Source: Oscillospiraceae bacterium (GTDB lineage: Bacteria; Bacillota; Clostridia; Oscillospirales; Acutalibacteraceae). From it: a DNA stretch of 64,000 nucleotides. Below, in pieces: positions 61,190 through 64,000 of the stretch; the stretch's first letter is position 1; every line of letters starts with the position of its first letter. The stretch covers positions 26,997-90,996 of the forward strand of contig JAAYOC010000024.1 of the NCBI GenBank assembly GCA_012520505.1, in the 5' to 3' direction. The notes below the pieces were generated by a model. The model was not told the origin of the DNA. It worked only from the letters and a program-made list of their open reading frames with translations, and searched no databases. A program made the position numbers and the translations under genes.

Positions 61190-62497
61190 ATGTTAACTTC
61201 AAACTCTTTAAAAATTGTAGATAATGAACTTTTAATTGGAAACGTATCAACAAGTGAATTAGCAAAAAATTTTAAAACTCCACTTTATGTTTTTGATGAA
61301 GAAGGAATAAGAAAAAACTGTCGTGCATATGTAAATTCAATCAAAGAAAATTACGACGGTAATGGTCTCGTTGCGTACGCAAGCAAGGCTTTTTCTTGTT
61401 TTGCGATTTATCAAATTGCAAAAGAAGAGGGCCTCGGCATAGATGTAGTTTCAGGCGGTGAACTTTACACAGCACACAGGATAAATTTCCCGATGGATAA
61501 AGTTTTCTTCCACGGGAATAATAAAACAAAGGAAGAGTTAGAACTTGCCGTTAAATACAGAGTAGGGACAATAGTAGTTGATAATTTAACTGAACTTAAA
61601 ATGCTTATCCGATTAATAGAAAAAGCAAATAAAAATGGTGAAAAAATAAAACAAAGAATTATGCTTCGTATAAAGCCGGGAGTTGATGCACATACACACA
61701 ATTTTATACGAACAGGACAAATAGATTCAAAATTTGGTTTTGCTGTCGAAACAAACGAAGCGACAGAAGCGGTAAATGAAGCATTGAAATACGATTGCCT
61801 TGACCTTGTAGGAATTCATTGTCATATTGGTTCTCAAATTTTTGATTGTAATCCATTTGTTGTCACTGCAGAAATAATGATGAATTTTATTGCTGATCAT
61901 CCAAAGGCAAATCTTAGAGAACTTAATCTCGGCGGTGGTTTTGGGATAAAATATAAATCCGATGATAAACCTATTGAATACGACCAGTACATGAAAAAAA
62001 TTGCAACTAAAATAAAAGAAGTTGCGCATGAAAGAAATATCCCTTGCCCAAAAATAATTATTGAGCCGGGTCGTTCAATAATTGGTTCTGAAGGTATTAC
62101 TCTTTATACTGTCGGTAGCAAAAAGGTAATTCCTAATGTCAGGACATATATTGCAGTAGACGGAGGAATGGGAGATAATCCTCGCTATGCTCTTTATGGT
62201 GCTGAATATGAATTTCTCTGTGCTAATAAAGCAGGAGAACCAAAAACAGAAACTGTCACAATTGCAGGAAGGTATTGTGAAAGTGGCGATTTACTTGGCG
62301 AAAACGTGAAATTACAAAATGTAGAACCGGGCGATATACTAGCTGTTTTGTCAACAGGGGCATATAATTATTCTATGGCTTCAAATTACAATCGAATCCC
62401 TCGTCCGGCAGTGGTTCTTGTAAACAACGGAACGGTGAAAGAAATTATTGAAAGAGAAACATATGAGGACATAATTTCTAAAGATGTAATACTTTAA
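61190..62497 (+). CDS. lysA: Diaminopimelate decarboxylase
   Basis: Last step of lysine synthesis. 435 residues, PLP fold III. PLP Lys66 in AYASKAF; HCHIGSQI, GGGFGI, EPGRSIIG; CESGDLL and GAYNYSMASNYN at the end. GAGAGGGA precedes the ATG. No lysine riboswitch fits in the short 44-bp gap upstream. Confidence 0.96.
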   Translation: MLTSNSLKIVDNELLIGNVSTSELAKNFKTPLYVFDEEGIRKNCRAYVNSIKENYDGNGLVAYASKAFSCFAIYQIAKEEGLGIDVVSGGELYTAHRINFPMDKVFFHGNNKTKEELELAVKYRVGTIVVDNLTELKMLIRLIEKANKNGEKIKQRIMLRIKPGVDAHTHNFIRTGQIDSKFGFAVETNEATEAVNEALKYDCLDLVGIHCHIGSQIFDCNPFVVTAEIMMNFIADHPKANLRELNLGGGFGIKYKSDDKPIEYDQYMKKIATKIKEVAHERNIPCPKIIIEPGRSIIGSEGITLYTVGSKKVIPNVRTYIAVDGGMGDNPRYALYGAEYEFLCANKAGEPKTETVTIAGRYCESGDLLGENVKLQNVEPGDILAVLSTGAYNYSMASNYNRIPRPAVVLVNNGTVKEIIERETYEDIISKDVIL

Positions 62498-62500
62498 CAC

Positions 62501-62529
62501 TTTACAATGTGATTAAACGGTGTTAAAAT
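62501..62529 (+). promoter_or_regulatory. Promoter of yerC-hslO
   Basis: TTTACA (62501-62506), 17 bp, TAAAAT (62524-62529). Confidence 0.68.
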
Positions 62530-62561
62530 GTATGCACTAAACTTGACGAGGGGGAGAAGGA

Positions 62562-62864
62562 ATGACATCAAAGCTTAATGATGAGAATATTGAATTTCTC
62601 TATGATGCAATTCTTGAACTTAGAGATAAGGAAGAGTGTTATAAATTTTTTGAAGATCTGTGCACAATAAATGAGCTTAAATCAATTTCACAGAGAATTG
62701 TAGTTGCAAGGATGCTCACAGAAAAAAATGTATATAGCGATATTGTTGCTGCAACCGGTGCGTCAACTGCAACTATTTCAAGAGTAAACCGCTCACTTTC
62801 GTATGGTGCAGGCGGATATGATGAAATTTTTAAGAGACTTAACGAAAAGAAAAGAGAAAAATAA
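62562..62864 (+). CDS. YerC/YecD family TrpR-like regulator
   Basis: 100 residues with a TrpR-type helix-turn-helix: DLCTINELKSISQRIVVARML, then YSDIVAATGASTATISRVNRSL as the recognition part. Small DNA-binding protein of unknown target. GGGGGAGAAGG precedes the ATG. One-base overlap with hslO. Confidence 0.88.
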   Translation: MTSKLNDENIEFLYDAILELRDKEECYKFFEDLCTINELKSISQRIVVARMLTEKNVYSDIVAATGASTATISRVNRSLSYGAGGYDEIFKRLNEKKREK

Positions 62865-63742
62865 TGGGTAGCTTAGTACGTTTAATTTCTCCGATGGGAG
62901 ATTTAACCGTCATAGCGGCTGATACAACAAGTATAGTTTTAGAGGCGCATAGAGTTCATGGTACAACTAATGTATGTACTGCGGCACTAGGGCGCCTTCT
63001 TACTGCCGCTTCAATGATGGGTGTCACACTAAAGGGTAAGGATAATTCAATAACAATAAGATTAAACGGCAACGGTCCGGGCGGTTCCATAATTGCTGTG
63101 AGCGATTATGAAGGAAATGTGCGAGGATATATTCAAAATCCAAGAGTAAATCTTCCATTGAATGCTAAAGGAAAGTTAGATGTAGCTTCTTTGGTAGGTC
63201 TTGACGGTACATTAACAGTGATGAAAGATTTGGGTCTTAAAGAACCGTATATTGGACAAATTCCAATTCAGACAGGTGAAATTGCAGAAGATATAACAGC
63301 ATATTTTGCTGTTTCTGAACAAATACCAACTGTCTGTGCTCTTGGTGTGCTTTGTGCACCTAAAACAGAAGAAGTAATAATTGCTGGCGGGTTTCTTATT
63401 CAACTTCTTCCGACTGCTACAGAAGAAACTATAACAATGGTTGAAAATGATATTGAAGATGTGCGTAGTATAACTGAAATGTTAAGTCAGGGGATGTCAC
63501 CGGAAGAAATCGCACGGGGAGTTCTAAAAAGTTTTGATCTGGAGGTCTTGGATGAACAGATAGTTGAATATAAATGTAATTGTTCAAGGGAGCGGGTAAT
63601 TAAGGCAATTATCAGTATGGGCGAAGAAGGAATGACGGAACTTTTAGAAGATGAAACTACAGAATTAAGTTGTCATTTTTGTGATAAAAAATATCTCTTT
63701 ACAAAAGAAGAGATAGAAAAAATCATTAAACAGGCCAAGTAA
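62864..63742 (+). CDS. hslO: Hsp33 redox-regulated chaperone
   Basis: 292 residues. The C-terminal redox zinc site has CNC (near 238-240) and CHFC (near 271-274). N-terminal MG.LVRLISPMGDLTVIAADTT and NGPGGSIIAVSDYEGNVRGYI are family features. Activated by oxidative stress; its presence with a flavodiiron protein shows defence against oxygen. Its ATG overlaps the previous stop (TAATG). No strong terminator follows; A-rich repeats of AAAAAAGTAAT lead to the tRNA promoter. Confidence 0.95.
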   Translation: MGSLVRLISPMGDLTVIAADTTSIVLEAHRVHGTTNVCTAALGRLLTAASMMGVTLKGKDNSITIRLNGNGPGGSIIAVSDYEGNVRGYIQNPRVNLPLNAKGKLDVASLVGLDGTLTVMKDLGLKEPYIGQIPIQTGEIAEDITAYFAVSEQIPTVCALGVLCAPKTEEVIIAGGFLIQLLPTATEETITMVENDIEDVRSITEMLSQGMSPEEIARGVLKSFDLEVLDEQIVEYKCNCSRERVIKAIISMGEEGMTELLEDETTELSCHFCDKKYLFTKEEIEKIIKQAK

Positions 63743-63815
63743 AAAACCTAATAAAAAAGTAATAAAAAAGTAATAAAAATGAAAAGATAACAATTTTGTA
63801 AAAACAAAAAACTGA

Positions 63816-63844
63816 TTGACAATGACTTTAAATTATTGTATATT
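63816..63844 (+). promoter_or_regulatory. tRNA operon promoter
   Basis: TTGACA (63816-63821), 17 bp, TATATT (63839-63844). Start about 22 bp before tRNA-Val. Confidence 0.85.
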
Positions 63845-63873
63845 ATTAGTCGTCGCTAATAGGCGATAGGTGC

Positions 63874-63949
63874 GGGAGCATAGCTCAGCTGGGAGAGCAT
63901 CTGCCTTACAAGCAGAGGGTCACAGGTTCGAGCCCTGTTGTTCCCACCA
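63874..63949 (+). tRNA. tRNA-Val (anticodon TAC)
   Basis: Cloverleaf complete: acceptor GGGAGCA with TGTTCCC (one G.T), anticodon stem TCTGC/GCAGA with loop CTTACAA, T-arm ACAGG-TTCGAGC-CCTGT. CCA is encoded (63947-63949). Confidence 0.96.
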
Positions 63950-63953
63950 TTTT

Positions 63954-64000
63954 GGCCTGGTAGTTCAGTTGGTTAGAACGCTAGCCTGTCACGCTAGAGG
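63954..64000 (+). tRNA. tRNA-Asp (anticodon GTC), partial
   Basis: 5' part: GGCCTGG acceptor arm, D-arm GTTCAGTTGGTTAGAAC, anticodon stem CTAGC/GCTAG with loop CTGTCAC. Cut by the window end. Confidence 0.92.

Noticed and set aside
63743..63815. AAAAAAGTAAT repeats after hslO as a regulatory array
   Set aside because: Two to three short A/T units; likely simple low-complexity spacer.

Overview
The window is A/T-rich chromosomal DNA from a low-GC Gram-positive anaerobe, most likely class Clostridia (Bacillota). The evidence is a six-gene Rnf complex in clostridial order (rnfCDGEAB), a flavodiiron protein with rubredoxins, McsA/McsB protein-arginine phosphorylation genes, the rimP-nusA-rnpM-L7Ae-infB-rbfA-nrnA-truB-ribF operon, strong AGGAGG-type ribosome sites, and TTGACA/TATAAT-type promoters with 17-bp spacers. 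No phage, insertion sequence or CRISPR array was seen. I cannot place it to family.

Layout. 1-5 kb: end of a Thr-rich protein, a lipoprotein, an AEC-family permease and the serC-serA serine operon. 5-10.5 kb: a GtrA-like membrane protein divergent from glf-galE (UDP-galactofuranose supply), an alpha/beta hydrolase, and a LytTR regulator with its DUF3021 membrane partner. 10.5-14.5 kb: an amidohydrolase, a four-domain flavodiiron protein and a small rubredoxin. 14.5-21.7 kb, minus strand: apbE, a NusG_II protein, a Gx transporter, then rnfCDGEAB; ApbE attaches FMN to RnfD and RnfG, so maturation and complex genes sit together. 21.9-29.3 kb: mcsA-mcsB, a glycosyltransferase, GTP-type pckA, a tandem duplicated short-chain dehydrogenase unit and an acyl carrier protein.

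29.3-42.4 kb: proS, the translation/transcription-factor operon, rpsO, pnp and an anchored protein. 42.6-48 kb: a radical SAM pair (TIGR03960/DUF2344), two unknown membrane-associated proteins, trmB and rplS. 48-54.7 kb: two tandem signal peptidases, a degraded stretch with a GT14-like glycosyltransferase that looks acquired, then rbgA-rnhB-yraN-thrC and a metallophosphoesterase. 54.7-64 kb: the proteostasis run tig-clpP-clpX-lon-engB, then lysA, a TrpR-family regulator, hslO, tRNA-Val and the start of tRNA-Asp.

The least explained material is non-coding: the 538-bp gap at 26171-26708 with several strong inverted repeats; leader hairpins whose stems covary between the two copies of the duplicated dehydrogenase unit; a long G.U-tolerant stem in the pnp leader; phased direct repeats before the LytTR gene; and short tandem arrays at 10428 and 53897. 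Protein oddities are a rubredoxin with a CxCG first knuckle, a TrmB with an altered SDPWPK motif, an ACP with GSL instead of DSL, and an McsA that appears to lack its UVR tail.
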